Assembly: GCA_016946835.1 (NCBI GenBank)
Contig: JACVTC010000191.1
Span: forward strand, 132,501-196,500
Length of the DNA stretch: 64,000 nt
Source: Neocallimastix lanati (nom. inval.)
Lineage: Eukaryota; Neocallimastigomycota; Neocallimastigomycetes; Neocallimastigales; Neocallimastigaceae
Reading direction: 5' to 3'
Below are positions 38,560-50,365 of the stretch, one piece after another. Below the pieces are notes generated by a model, which saw nothing but the letters and a program-made list of their open reading frames with translations, was not told where the DNA came from and did not search any database. Numbering within the stretch: the stretch's first letter is position 1; each line of letters starts with the position of its first letter. The position numbers and the translations under genes are program-made.

Positions 38560-39605
38560 ATTGAAATAAATAAGGTAAAGTAGAATAAGTTTTCAAAGGT
38601 AAAGAATAGGCGGTAGAATCCAGAAGTTCCCAAAGTGGTAGTAGAGATTCCAATAATCCAAAAGGTAGATAGGTAGTAGCGATTCTAAAAGTTCAAAAGT
38701 TGTTTATTGGTAGGTTTCCAAGGTTAATGGATAAGAACACAAAATTTTAATAACACTTTATAATATTTTATAATTAAATATTTTTATTTTATAATTATTT
38801 ATCAAAAATTACTGAAATATAAACTAGATTATATAGTATTGGACCAACTAAATATATAATCTATCAAAGTTTTATACGATAAGTTCCTTTAGCCTTTTAG
38901 TGATAACGCAGATAAAATCGATTGTTAATGTCTTATAGACAAAAGGAAGTAATATTGTTAGATTCTTTATTATGTCTAACTTATTGTTAGCTGAAAAGAA
39001 TAAAACAAATTATTTTCCCCTATATCAATAGTATCTGAACACTAAAATGTTACGAAAACAGAGACCAACTTCTGTCGCTTTGGAAGTCGTATAAACCTTA
39101 TATTTATATTTTAATCTTTGTTTTCTTAATTATAAAATTATAATATTAATTATAAAATTATTAATTGATAAAATAGAATAGTACTATTGACTCACAACTA
39201 TAGAAAAAACCGTCAGTACTATTATAACTAGTGCCGCGAGTAAGCACGAAATAAAATTTTAAAATACTATATAATTTTAATCTTACGCCTTCGGTGACGT
39301 AAGCTCCTTATTCGCCAGAGTTGTTGCAAACCTAGAACCGTTTTCCTTTATAATAGGCTACGGTGCTCTCTTATAGAGTTTTACCTAGTCTAGAACCAAA
39401 TCTATTCGTCGAGTGCAACACTAAAGAAGACAATTCTTCTAACTCTGTATATGAGCTCTATTCGCTCGTATAAACGCTTTTTTAAATAATTAAATAAAAA
39501 ATAAAATTGAACAAGTTTTTCTTGCTATTATTTCAAGCAAGTAATTTATTAAAATAATTAAAAATAAAAAATTATTATTACAATTATTAATATTATTATT
39601 ATTAT

Positions 39606-39677
<72 letters not shown>

Positions 39678-40430
39678 CTAAGCTAATTTAAAAAATTTAT
39701 TATTTTTGTAATAAATTAAATGAAAAAAAATTTTTTTTTTTTTTATTTATCTAGAACTAATTGATTTATTCATTAAATTAATCTAAAATATTTATCTAAA
39801 AATTAAAAATTTTTTTCTTATTAAATTAATTTAATATTATTTATCTAATTATTAATTAATTTTGTTGGGTAAATATTAGAATTAATTTTGAAGGGTTAAG
39901 GTAATACAAGATTAATTTAATATTATCTAAAAAATTTTTTTTTTTTTTTTTTTAAAGGTTAAGGTAATGCAAGTTTTATCTTAATAGGGTAGTACAAATT
40001 TAAATTGAATTATTTGATCGGGTAGTACAAGAATTTTTGTTATAAAAATTAATTTCAACAACCATAGGATTAGGATTATCCGGTAATATAATAGATACAA
40101 AGGATTGAATTATATAATAGTGAGGGTAACTCAAAACAGACAAGGTGATAATTTGAATAGGAATCAATAGGCAGTAATTATTCGTCTGGGAGGAGATAGA
40201 ATCCGAGATTAAAAGATATAGAAGTCCGGCATTAAAGAGATAGTAGATAAAAAGATTTATTCAAAGATTATTAGATTAAGATAGAGAGAACCGGAAGAGT
40301 AGGTATTAGTAAAAGTAGAAACCCAACGATTGCCAAAAGATATTGAGAAAGTAGAATTCCTAAAAGTGCGGTAGAATGTCTGCGGGATAGCGCAAAGGTA
40401 TTGAGGGCTTGGATTAGCAGGTGCTTTTAT
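38560..40430 (-). other. Gypsy 5' leader
   Basis: A 1.87-kb non-coding stretch between the 5' LTR and the gag ATG. It contains a 67-base T run at 39608-39674, the foldback CTTACGCCTTCGGTGACGTAAG near 39285, and four spaced copies of a GGTAATACAAG / GGGTAGTACAAG word between 39898 and 40031. The section at 38980-39480 is richer in G and C. No frame of note. The sequence next to the 5' LTR (minus strand ATAAAAGCACCTGC) does not begin with the usual TGG of a tRNA primer site, so priming may be of another kind. Confidence 0.6.
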
Positions 40431-42843
40431 TGTAACGGAGGTGCTTCTATTGTAAAGGCGGGATGAGATATAGAAACACAGAAAGGAGAAAACTCAATAG
40501 GTTTACACTATCTGTATAAATAATTCGTTTTATTAGAAATATTTTTTATTAATTATAAAATTTAAAATAATTATTAATATTAATCAACAAGGTAATATTT
40601 CGAATTACTTATACGTTAATTATTATTATTAAAAGCACGAAGAAAAATATTTTCATTCGTGAAGTTCGCACTATTTATACTTTTAACGGAAAAACAGTTT
40701 TAACATGTAAAAATAATTTTAAAGAAATATTTAGAAATATGTTTGTAATAATTAATAATGTAAAGTTTCTAGAATATAGATTTTAATTGATGAAAATGAA
40801 TCTTATCAAAAAAGAATAAAATAATTTATATAATAAGAATTTCTAAATTCATTTCGGTTGAATTACGAACCGAAAGAATCTTTAACTTTCTATAATTTTA
40901 TACAGAAAGAATATTCAAGAAGATATTATTAATAATTAATAAAATAATTAATAAAATAATTATTTATGCAAAATGGGTTGAGGTGTGAGTCGATTCCCAT
41001 GAAGTATTGGTCATGGTCAATGTAACTAACCATTGAACCAAAGTTCTAATTTTACTAACTGTGGTGTAATAATTTAATTATAAAATTAATTAGAATTAAA
41101 TTATTAACTACAACTTAATAATAACTAAATAATAATTATTATTAAATTGAGAAAACAAAAAAAAGATAAATATACTTATCTTCTATAAGAGAGAGTTTAT
41201 TATAACTAATTATAATAAACTAATAACACAAAATTGTCAAAGAGAAAAGATTATTTTATTTTATTTTTTTTTTTTTTAAATTTGTTTTTTATTAAAACTT
41301 ACTTTATTAAAATAGAAATATAAAAATTTTATTAATGTTATTACTATATTATAATTGTTATAATAATAACTCTTGATTTCTCAAAGAGAATTCAAGAGCT
41401 TTATTTATACTTTTTTGAAAAATAAGGTTAAATTAAAAAATGTTTTCTAATCTTAACAAATCTCTTATCTAGGAAAAGATTAGAGAGAAAAACCTAGATA
41501 AGATTTTTGATCGATATTCTATCCATATCGATCATCGTATCAATTAGGTAAAACCAATTACTTTTAAAAAGTGATTGGGAAAAACCCTAATTGACCGATT
41601 AGCTAATCTAATTTAATTGATCGAAAATAAAAGAATAAAATAATAAAAGATATTTCGACCATAAAATCATAAATTTACAAATAAGGAAAATAACATAATA
41701 ATGATATTAATAAACAAAATACAGAATACATTATTAAGTACATATTAGAATACATAATATATTTGTTTACAATTTAATTAAATAAATAAACTAAGACTAA
41801 TAAATTTAATAATTAAATATATAATTAAATAAACTATAATTATTTATAAATGTATAAATAATAATTAATTAAATAAATTTGTTGTATTAAATTAATGATT
41901 ATTTAATATTGAGTTTAATAAATTATTAATAATATTTAAATGAATAAATATTATATAATTAAATAAAGTTATAATTATAACTTAACTAAGAAAATATAAT
42001 TATTTTATTTAAAAATAATTATAGATTCTTACATGTGGTATGGTTCATATAATTTTAGGAATATAATAATAATTAACACAAATAATAAAATTACAATAAA
42101 AAAAATAATTTGTTTTAAAATCAATATTTATTTATTTAAATTTATAAAAGAAAAATAATAATATAATTATTTATTTAATAAAAAGAAAGTTATTCATTAT
42201 ATTTTATTTCACTAAAAATTACATGTATTTATATTTTTTTATCAAATTAAAATTTGTAAAGCCTAACTATTTTTTTTAATAAACTAATTACTAATTATTT
42301 TAATAAATAAAACATTTAAATTGAAATTGAATTATTATTTTAGTTAATAATATTATTGTTATAAATAGTAGTTATATATTATTGAATTATTAATTATTTA
42401 ATAATAGTTTAATACTAATATATATAAAATAAAAATAAAAAAGATTATACAGAATATTTTATTGTGGTTTAGTTAAATTTAGTAATTAAAAATAAATTTA
42501 AATTGATAACGAAAATTTTAATAACTAATTAAATAAATTTGATTATTTTCAATATAACATAATACAAAAGAAATATAATATTAATATATTAAGTGGGCAA
42601 GGACAATATTCTTGGCTAAAGATTTTTAATACATTATAATGGAATCGGATCGATAATTCAAAAAGGAATTATAAGTTAATTAGTGATTTATTAACTTAAG
42701 ATTTCTATTTAGTAATATTTGAAGAATATTGGAAAGTTCCAATTATATAGAATAGAATAATCTATAAGGTTAGAATAATTTATATTATTCTAGCACAATT
42801 AGTATTATTTGTTCATTCTGTATTAACTGAAGATTTCGTTACA
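40431..42843 (-). mobile_element. Gypsy 5' LTR interrupted by a 1.76-kb insertion
   Basis: LTR sequence runs 40431-41061 and resumes at 42830-42843. Removing the interruption restores a 645-bp LTR, one base longer than the 3' LTR. The word TAACTG ends the left part (41056-41061) and is repeated at 42824-42829, so it is the target duplication of the insert. An LTR split this way may be unable to act as promoter. Confidence 0.9.
41062..42823. mobile_element. Unidentified 1.76-kb insertion in gypsy LTR
   Basis: Bounded by a 6-bp duplication TAACTG. It begins TGGTGTAATAATTT and ends ATTCTGTAT. There are no matching terminal inverted repeats, no second LTR inside, and no ORF of note. An internal TTCTTACATGTGGTATGG at about 42026-42043 resembles an LTR end followed by a TGG primer site, and GAGCTTTATTTATAC at about 41395 resembles LTR promoter text, so it may be a degenerate or solo LTR of another family. 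Identity is open. Confidence 0.6.
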
Positions 42844-43555
42844 TTTATGTATATTATTTGCTAATTTTATCTTAGATATTTATATTATTACCCATTGTAC
42901 GTTTTTGTGGTTAAAACGCCTAAAACCTTTATAATTTGGGTATTTTTAATATCAAAAATTATTTAAATATGGATTGGACACCTATCTGGGTTTACACCAT
43001 CCTATTATATTATATTAAGGCAACCTCGTTGGGATTCACGCCAAATTAATAATGACAACACATGGTTTACTTCTTTGGTTTCACGTACTCTTGACAACTC
43101 ATGGATTAACTCTTTGGTTTTTACGTCATTTTATTTATTTTAATTAATTAAAAATTTTATTTTCTTTAATAAAATAGTTTGTAATATTCAAAAATAATTT
43201 ATAATAATCAATTAATGCTTATGATAATTTCATTTATTAAGAGTCTCAAAATAATATGTTCAATTTAATATATTTCACGTTTCTTTTTTTTTCTTTAAGC
43301 GTGTTAACTTCATGTAGGGGAATTTCTTGTATTAAGTTATTAGATATTTACGCGTTTTCAGAATTTTTGAAATTTAGATCACTAAATTTCAATCTTGATC
43401 AATTTTGATTTAAATTCCAAAAAATTGACATAATGGCAACCTTTATCATAATATTCTTCTTTTAACTTCTTTATGTCCTTCTTGACATAATATTGTTTCC
43501 GGCAAAAAATTCTTTTGCTAAGAATCTTTTTAAGAGTCAGATGAGACTCTTAATC

Positions 43556-44000
<445 letters not shown>

Positions 44001-44246
44001 TGTTAAGGAGTCAATATAAAATATGATGTGAACACTACAAAAAATGTATTATTACATAATTAAAATTTATTTATTATTTATTTATGTATATAATTCAACA
44101 CAATTTTTAAAAAAACTTCAAATATTAATTTTTATAATATAATTTTTCTTTTTATATTTTACATACAAGTTATTACATAACCAAACATTATAAATATTTA
44201 TAATACTGAAATGGACAAAGTTTAAATATTATGCTGAAGTTTAACA
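44001..44246 (-). mobile_element. 3' LTR of a copia element
   Basis: TGTTAAGGAGTC...GAAGTTTAACA, 246 bp, TG...CA ends. On the minus strand it is preceded by a polypurine run (complement of GTCCCCCTAC at 44247-44256). It belongs to the same family as the solo LTR at 32423-32659, in opposite orientation. Confidence 0.85.
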
Positions 44247-46200
44247 GTCCCCCTACATTAAGTGTTATATAATATTTTTATTATTATATATAGTATTTTT
44301 TTTTTATTATTATTTGCAATTAAGAATTATAATTCTTTAAAAATTAAATTTGTGAATTTTGTTATTTGTACTCCTGAAATATTTTTTTAGTTAAATGGAT
44401 TTGCTAACATATTTTCAGTATTGATTTATTCTAATTCAATTTCATTTTTCATAATCTTTTCTTGAATAAATCTATATCATATATCTTATATCTTATAAAC
44501 TTAACATCTTCCTTTAGAAATTGTAAATTGAGCTATGGCAATACATGTTTTGCTATCTACCATAATTTTAAATTTTATATCTTGATTAAGTATTTCTTTA
44601 AAAAAATTTTTTTTTGAACTATAAAGCTTGGTTAGTACATTCAGTAAGACCAACAAATTCAACTTCAGCAGTAGATAATGTTACGTTTTTCTGTAATGGA
44701 GATTTCCATGAGATGAGGCTATTACCAAATAAGAATATGTAATCCACTTGTTGATTTTCTTGTTTTTTTTTTTGTCATTAACAAAATCAGAATTTGAATA
44801 TCCAATAAATTTGTTATTTTTATTTATAATGTATAGATTTGTCTTTTGTACAATTCAAATATTGTAAAATTTTTCATTAAATTTTTTATAATCAGCTTCA
44901 GTTGGAATTTTCGAAGATCCTTGAAGATTCGTTTACAGCAAACATTATATCAAGTTTTGATTCTACTGCGATATATAATAATGCTCCTAATTAACGCTAT
45001 ATATTCTTTTGCATTTATTAAGTCTGAATTATTTCTTTCATATTCTGTAATTTTCTTGCATGGTGTTATGAGTTGTTTTTGTTTTTTTCATGTTATATTT
45101 TCCAATTATTTTATTAATATAATTAATTTGATTTATTTATTGATTTATTTTATAACCATCACTTGTTTTATAAATGCTTATTCTTATTAATTTCAGTTGC
45201 ATCAGTATCTTTAGAAATTTTTATATTGCTTTTTTAATTTGTTTATAGTAAAGTTAATTTCATTTTTAATTCTTATTATTAAAATATCATCTACATACAA
45301 TGATATTAAACATGTTAATTCATTATTTTTATTATATTTTCCAAAAAAGACATTTATCTGTTGTGTATTTTTTTAAGTCCTATTCTTACCAAATATTGTG
45401 ATATCTCGTTATACCAGATTTTATTCATATTAAAACTTTTATCACCATAAGGTATTCTTGTATAAATATTTTCTTCCAAATCAGCATTAAGGTAAGCGGC
45501 TTTTATGTCCATTTGTTTTAACTTCCAGTTATATTTTGATGCGATGGCAACTGTAAGTCTTAGACTATCTGCTTGGACTGTTGGAGAATACGTTTCCATA
45601 TTCAACTTGCCGACATCCAAGTGCTACTAGTCTTGCTTTTTTCTTTTTTTATCATCTTTTTCAGAAAAAGATTCATTTAGTGCCTATTATATTCGCATCA
45701 TTAGGTATATTTTCTGCCATTTCCATTACATTAGTATCATACATGCATGTTAATTCATCATTTATAATACTTCACCTTTTGATGAATTAATTACTTGTTG
45801 GTAAGTGGTTAGAATGTTTGTTTTAATATTTAAAAATTTTAAATCTTTTATTATTATTAGATTTTAATTTTTTTTTTCTTAAAGTTAAATTTTCTTCATC
45901 TGAATCAAATGAGTTATTACTATGCGATCTTTTTCTTGTTTAAATATTTAAATTTTCTTTCATTTAAAAATTAATTATTAGATTCACAAGAATATTCATT
46001 TTTTTATTTCTCAAATAATTGATTTATAATTTTTTTTTTGTTTCAGTATTATTATTAATGTTTTTATTATTATTATTGTTATTATAATTATTATTATCAT
46101 TATTAATTTTATTATTATCGTAATTATTATTGATGCTATTATTATTATTATTATTATTATTATAATTAGAAGTAATAGTATTTGAAGGATTCATTAATAA
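44247..46200 (-). pseudogene. Degenerate Ty1/copia pol (RT and RNase H)
   Basis: The minus strand gives, in order, an Asn-rich linker with RKRSHSNNSFDSDEENL (about 46190-45880), the copia RT start IPNDANIIGTK (about 45700), ARLVALGCRQVEYGNVFSNS in another frame (about 45640-45575), and ETYSPTVQADSLRLTVAIAS plus LKQMDIKAAYLNADLEENIY (about 45600-45460). After a decayed middle it ends with RNase H FGNSLISWKSPLQKN and TLSTAEVEFVGLTECTNQAL (about 44730-44625). MVDSKTCIAIAQ follows at about 44550. The YVDD region is too broken to find with confidence. The order and downstream LTR at 44001 show one minus-strand copia element truncated at its 5' end. Confidence 0.88.
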
Positions 46201-46820
46201 TGAATGAATGTTATTATTTTTTTAATATTACTATTACTTTTCCCCTTTAAAGAATCCTTGAAATTGATAATGGAATCAATATAATAACAAAAGATAAATA
46301 TAACTATGAATTATATGCCAATGGATGATGCTTATCCATCTACAAAATATAATTATTGATTGAAAAGTATTTTAATGTTATAATCATTAAACTTCAATCA
46401 TTAATATCTTAATGATGAGAAAAATTCAAATATATAAAATCCTTTAGAAATTTGAATTTTTGTGGGAAGTAGGCGTAGGCAAAATAAAATAAAGAACTTA
46501 AAATATTAAAGGAAAGTTGCTTAACTGTTTTTTTTATAGTGATTATTTAAAAATAATATTTATCTTGGAAATGAGTACATAGTCTAATAGTGAAAATTAA
46601 AAAAAATTAACCTCCAAAAAAAAAAAAAAAAAAGAAAAAAAAAATTAACTGAAATATTGAATATTAATCAATTATGAAAAGATTTATATTATTTACTGAT
46701 AAGTTTAAATGACTAGAATAGTATAATTAATTATAAATGTAATCAATAGAATAATTTTATATACACATATTCGCCAGTTAAACCAAATTTGTTCATTATA
46801 GAATAACTAAGTTTAAGAGG

Positions 46821-46955
46821 GAGTGTTAGATTATGTGAAATATATGAAAAATATATTTATTGATAAAATTATTCATAAAGTAAAATATTAGAATATGTAG
46901 GTCATAAGAAAAGAGTTCTTATTTTTTCACTGAATATTCAGTGAAAAAATAAAAA
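46821..46955 (+). mobile_element. Copia-type polypurine tract and LTR start
   Basis: AAGAGGGAG at 46820-46828 followed by TGTTAGATTATGTGAAATAT has the form of a copia polypurine tract and 3' LTR start on the plus strand, opposite to the neighbouring copia remnant. No pol could be read upstream. The LTR is cut short before the LINE fragment at about 46980. A perfect 34-bp palindrome lies inside at 46919-46952. Confidence 0.45.
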
Positions 46956-46979
46956 AAAAAAATTTATTCATTATAGAAA

Positions 46980-47525
46980 AAAAAAAAAAAAAAAAAAGGT
47001 CATTTGATGAAATCTACTAAAGATTCGCATCTATGTAATGAAAAAGGAAGAACATTCGAATATCCAATGGATAAACACCTGTTCATCTTCTCCCAGAGCA
47101 TGGGCAGACTATCAGATTATTGTCAAAAACTCTACCATATTTTATTAGCAAAGTTTTATATTTTGTTTTGCTCCAATTTTAGGTTCAAACATGACAAATA
47201 TAAACAAAGTTCAATCTCCTTGTTATTATATTTTATATCAAAATCATTCTATATTTCATATTAATATTTCACTAATTTTATCACAATTTATATACAATCA
47301 ACTACTTCTAATAGCAATAAGTAGTATTACTTTCGAAACCAAATTTTAATTTTAAAATTCAGTTAAAACTTAAATAAAATTTAGAGGGGAGGGGTGGGAG
47401 ATATTCAAAGTGGATATAATATAATTATAATTTGATGGTTCTTCATTACACGAATATGATGAGTGAATATCAATAAATAGACCTTTCCTAACAGGGAACT
47501 TATTATTATCATCCTTTAAAAATAA
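46980..47525 (-). pseudogene. LINE fragment with internal deletion
   Basis: At about 47510-47400 the minus strand gives KGLFIDIHSSYSCNEEP and NYIIS, equal to the endonuclease segment GLFIGVHSSCSFFQEP of the LINE at 50349-52235. At about 47140-47030 it gives GEDEQVFIHWIFECSSF, equal to the C-terminal zinc region GEDKQSFEHWIFKC. The RT between them is gone, so the copy has lost about 3 kb internally. Stops and frame changes are present. Confidence 0.7.
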
Positions 47526-48055
47526 AAAAAAAATTAAATAAAATAAAAAAAAAAAAAAAAGAATAGTAATCAGAAAAGTACTAATGAGAAAAAATTTTCC
47601 TTGAAAAAGAAAAAAAAAATTGAAAAAAATTTTAGTGTTGAGAGGGACATGTAAAAAAAAAATACCATCAAATATTAAAAAAAAAAAAAAAAATACATAG
47701 AATATAATTATATAAAAGTATTCCAAGTTTTCAAAAAATTTCTTTTTACATAATTAGTTATATAAATATATATTTAAAGTATTTTAATACTAATGAATCA
47801 TTTCCTTCTACCAAAGAATTAATTTTACATAAGTAATAATCATATTAATAAATATGATAAACTACAACATTAGAAAAAAAATTATAATTAATATTTATCT
47901 TTATTTTTTTTCCTTTTTTTTTTTTTTAGACAGGGAAGAGAATACACTTCCAAAACTTTATTAAATTTTATTTTAAAAAATACATGTAGGTGAAAAGTAC
48001 ATTTGAAATTAAAAATAAAAAAGCTCGAAAATACTATGTATTTCCACAAGTTGTA

Positions 48056-50365
48056 CTACCCGGGAATTTTTCCCTTCCTAACAAATAAAAAAGAAATAAA
48101 ACCTAGAAGTAACATCTTTAAAATAGATAGTGTGGTGTCCACTAAACTCTCCCCGGATTCATCATTTATTGAACTACTAGGACGAGATTCATCCTTCGTA
48201 GAAATAGATGCTGATCCTGTATTATCATTATGCCTTATCAGTATGACGTCGACGCTCTTGGATAAGTTTGGTATTTTGCAATACCTATCAAATAATAGCT
48301 CAAACGAACTACTTATGATAGGTATTGCACTTGTTAAGAATTCCGCCAAGCCCACAATTTTTGGAACAGGTGACTCAGATGAACCTTTGAAAAGTAGTTC
48401 ATTTAATTGTCTCTGTTCCCCACTATCGAAATGTAGCTCATTTAAAACTAAAGTCCCACAAAGAAGGAACAAGTATATATAATGATTGATATAATCTTCA
48501 AAATCAGAAATAGAGTCATAGGAAGAAAGAGGATTAAACACTCTAATCTTCCTAAGGAATAAAACATAGAGATCATCGATGAAATTTAAAGAATTCCATC
48601 GAAAAGATGCAAGAGCATCGCATTTAAAAATCCAATGTTCAAAAGATTGTTTATCTTCGCCACAACAGGGGCAAGTCTTGGGACAATCTTCTGAAACTCT
48701 ACTCATTCTAATAGCAATAGTAGTATTGTATTTATAACCAAAGCGTAAACGTATAATCCACGAAAACCCTAAGTTGAATTGGGGATATTTTAAGCTAAAC
48801 ATAATTATAGCTTTATTGTTTGAGAACTTATTACAATCGTAATTTTGACCTTTAATACCTTGAAATTTGGCAACTGATTTCCAGTAACGTTCTAAAATAT
48901 CGTCATATTTTTCACATTTATATTTTTTGATTTTTTTATACAGTGTTCTAGATTCTTTAGTCCAGGAATAATAAGGCATTTTGGGAATAGATTTAATAAG
49001 ATCCTTTATAATATAGTTTGATTTACTCCATTTTGCAAATGATTTAATCTGTAGGGCTGCGCAGACACCAGCAATAGGAGGAATGCTTAGATCTCGAGAT
49101 AAAGCATAAGTACTCATAGTAGAATTATGTCTAATATAGTCATTGTTTTCTGAACTTGTTTTACCATTTTTAGAGAAGGAGCCGATACACCAAAATAGAC
49201 CAGCATTAATTAATGTTTGAATTCTGGCCGTTCTAGATTTGTTTGAACCAAGTAAAGGAGAATAATAAATTACTTTACTAATAATAAAGGATTGAAGAAC
49301 TTTTTTCTTGTATGCAATAGGAATAAGTTTATTTGAGAAGAAACATGTAAATGAAAGAAGGGATTTTCTAACTTTAAAATGCATGTGAGATATAATGTGT
49401 TCTAGTAAGAGATCATCAGAAAAAGGAATACCAAGATAAATATAACTAGACACTTTAGGAATAGCATTCATTCCTAAATAGAAGATTGGGTCACTATAGT
49501 TTGGAGGAGATTGGAAGTTCATTGGTTTTATAACCATAGTTGCACATTTTTCAATACCAAAAGTCATTTCATTTAAATTAGCCCATCTATGTACCTTTTT
49601 TAATAATTTTTCTAAATTTTTTGCACTTGAAGCAATGAGAACAACATCATCAGCAAAGAGTCCACCACAACATTTTTTTCTTCCAATATTAACACCATAT
49701 TTTTCACAATCATTTAATATATCATTGATGAATAAATTGAATAAGATCGGAGATAATGGACAACCTTGACGAACACCTCTTTTAATAGGAAATTCATTTG
49801 ATAACATTGAAGCAAATCGAGCACGAGCTTTAGATGAAGTATATAAATTACATAGAAAATCAAAACATTTACCACGTACTCCATAATGATATAATTTAGT
49901 AAGAATGTTAAAAATAGGAACTGAATCATAAGCTTTTTTAAGATCTAAAAAAGCTAAATATGTGAATTTTCCTTGAAATTTTCTTCTTTGGCAAATTTCT
50001 CTAACGGAAATGAATAAACTAATGCATTCTTCACGGTTGCGAAAACCAAATTGTTCAGGTCTAATGAAATTGTGTGAGAGTGCGTAAGTAGATATTCTAT
50101 CTATTATAATTTTTGAAATGATTTTCAGTCCAACATTAATGAGAGAAATACCTTGATAATTACTACAATCTGATAGGTCACCTTTCTTAGGGATTGATAC
50201 AATAGAAGCTGAGTTCCATTTTTTAGGAAAAGACCCATTCCATATTTTATTAAAAATCAATTTAAGACACTTTCCAGCAGCAGGATGTGTTTCAGCAGCA
50301 GGATGTGTTTCTAGTAATTCTTCATTGCAAAACAGAGCTTTGTAAAATTCAATCGGGATACCATC
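48056..50365 (-). pseudogene. LINE reverse transcriptase and C-terminal zinc motif (frame-shifted downstream half)
   Basis: Open from just after the frameshift near 50366 to the stop at 48056; the first ATG in frame is at 50260. Counting from that ATG, RT motifs are PEQFGFRNREECI at 69-80, FLDLKKAYDS at 104-113 (first catalytic Asp), RQGCPLSPILFNLFINDI at 164-181 and FADD at 202-205 (a variant of YADD). The thumb follows to about 350. A zinc-like C-terminus C526, C530, C532, C533, H542, C547 follows. The last 180 residues are less conserved. A duplicated 18-bp stretch encoding ETHPAA twice lies just upstream of the first ATG (about 50277-50312). The protein would be translated as the continuation of the endonuclease frame; as it stands it has no start of its own. 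Confidence 0.9.

Larger units (their letters stand above)
35138..42843 (-). mobile_element. Ty3/gypsy chromovirus, internally deleted, with intact ORF
   Basis: LTRs at both ends, a perfect 5-bp target duplication TTTAT (35133-35137 and 42844-42848), one long ORF at 36115-38559, a 1.87-kb leader at 38560-40430 and a 1.76-kb insertion in the 5' LTR. The near match of the LTRs implies recent insertion. The ORF lacks reverse transcriptase, RNase H and the integrase catalytic N-half, so the copy cannot have moved by its own enzymes. The chromodomain at the C-terminus places it among the chromoviruses. Integration was into the interior of the small LTR element. Confidence 0.9.

Noticed and set aside
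48003-48482. 159-residue plus-strand frame
   Set aside because: It lies opposite the C-terminal part of the LINE protein and matches no family; it is an antisense shadow.
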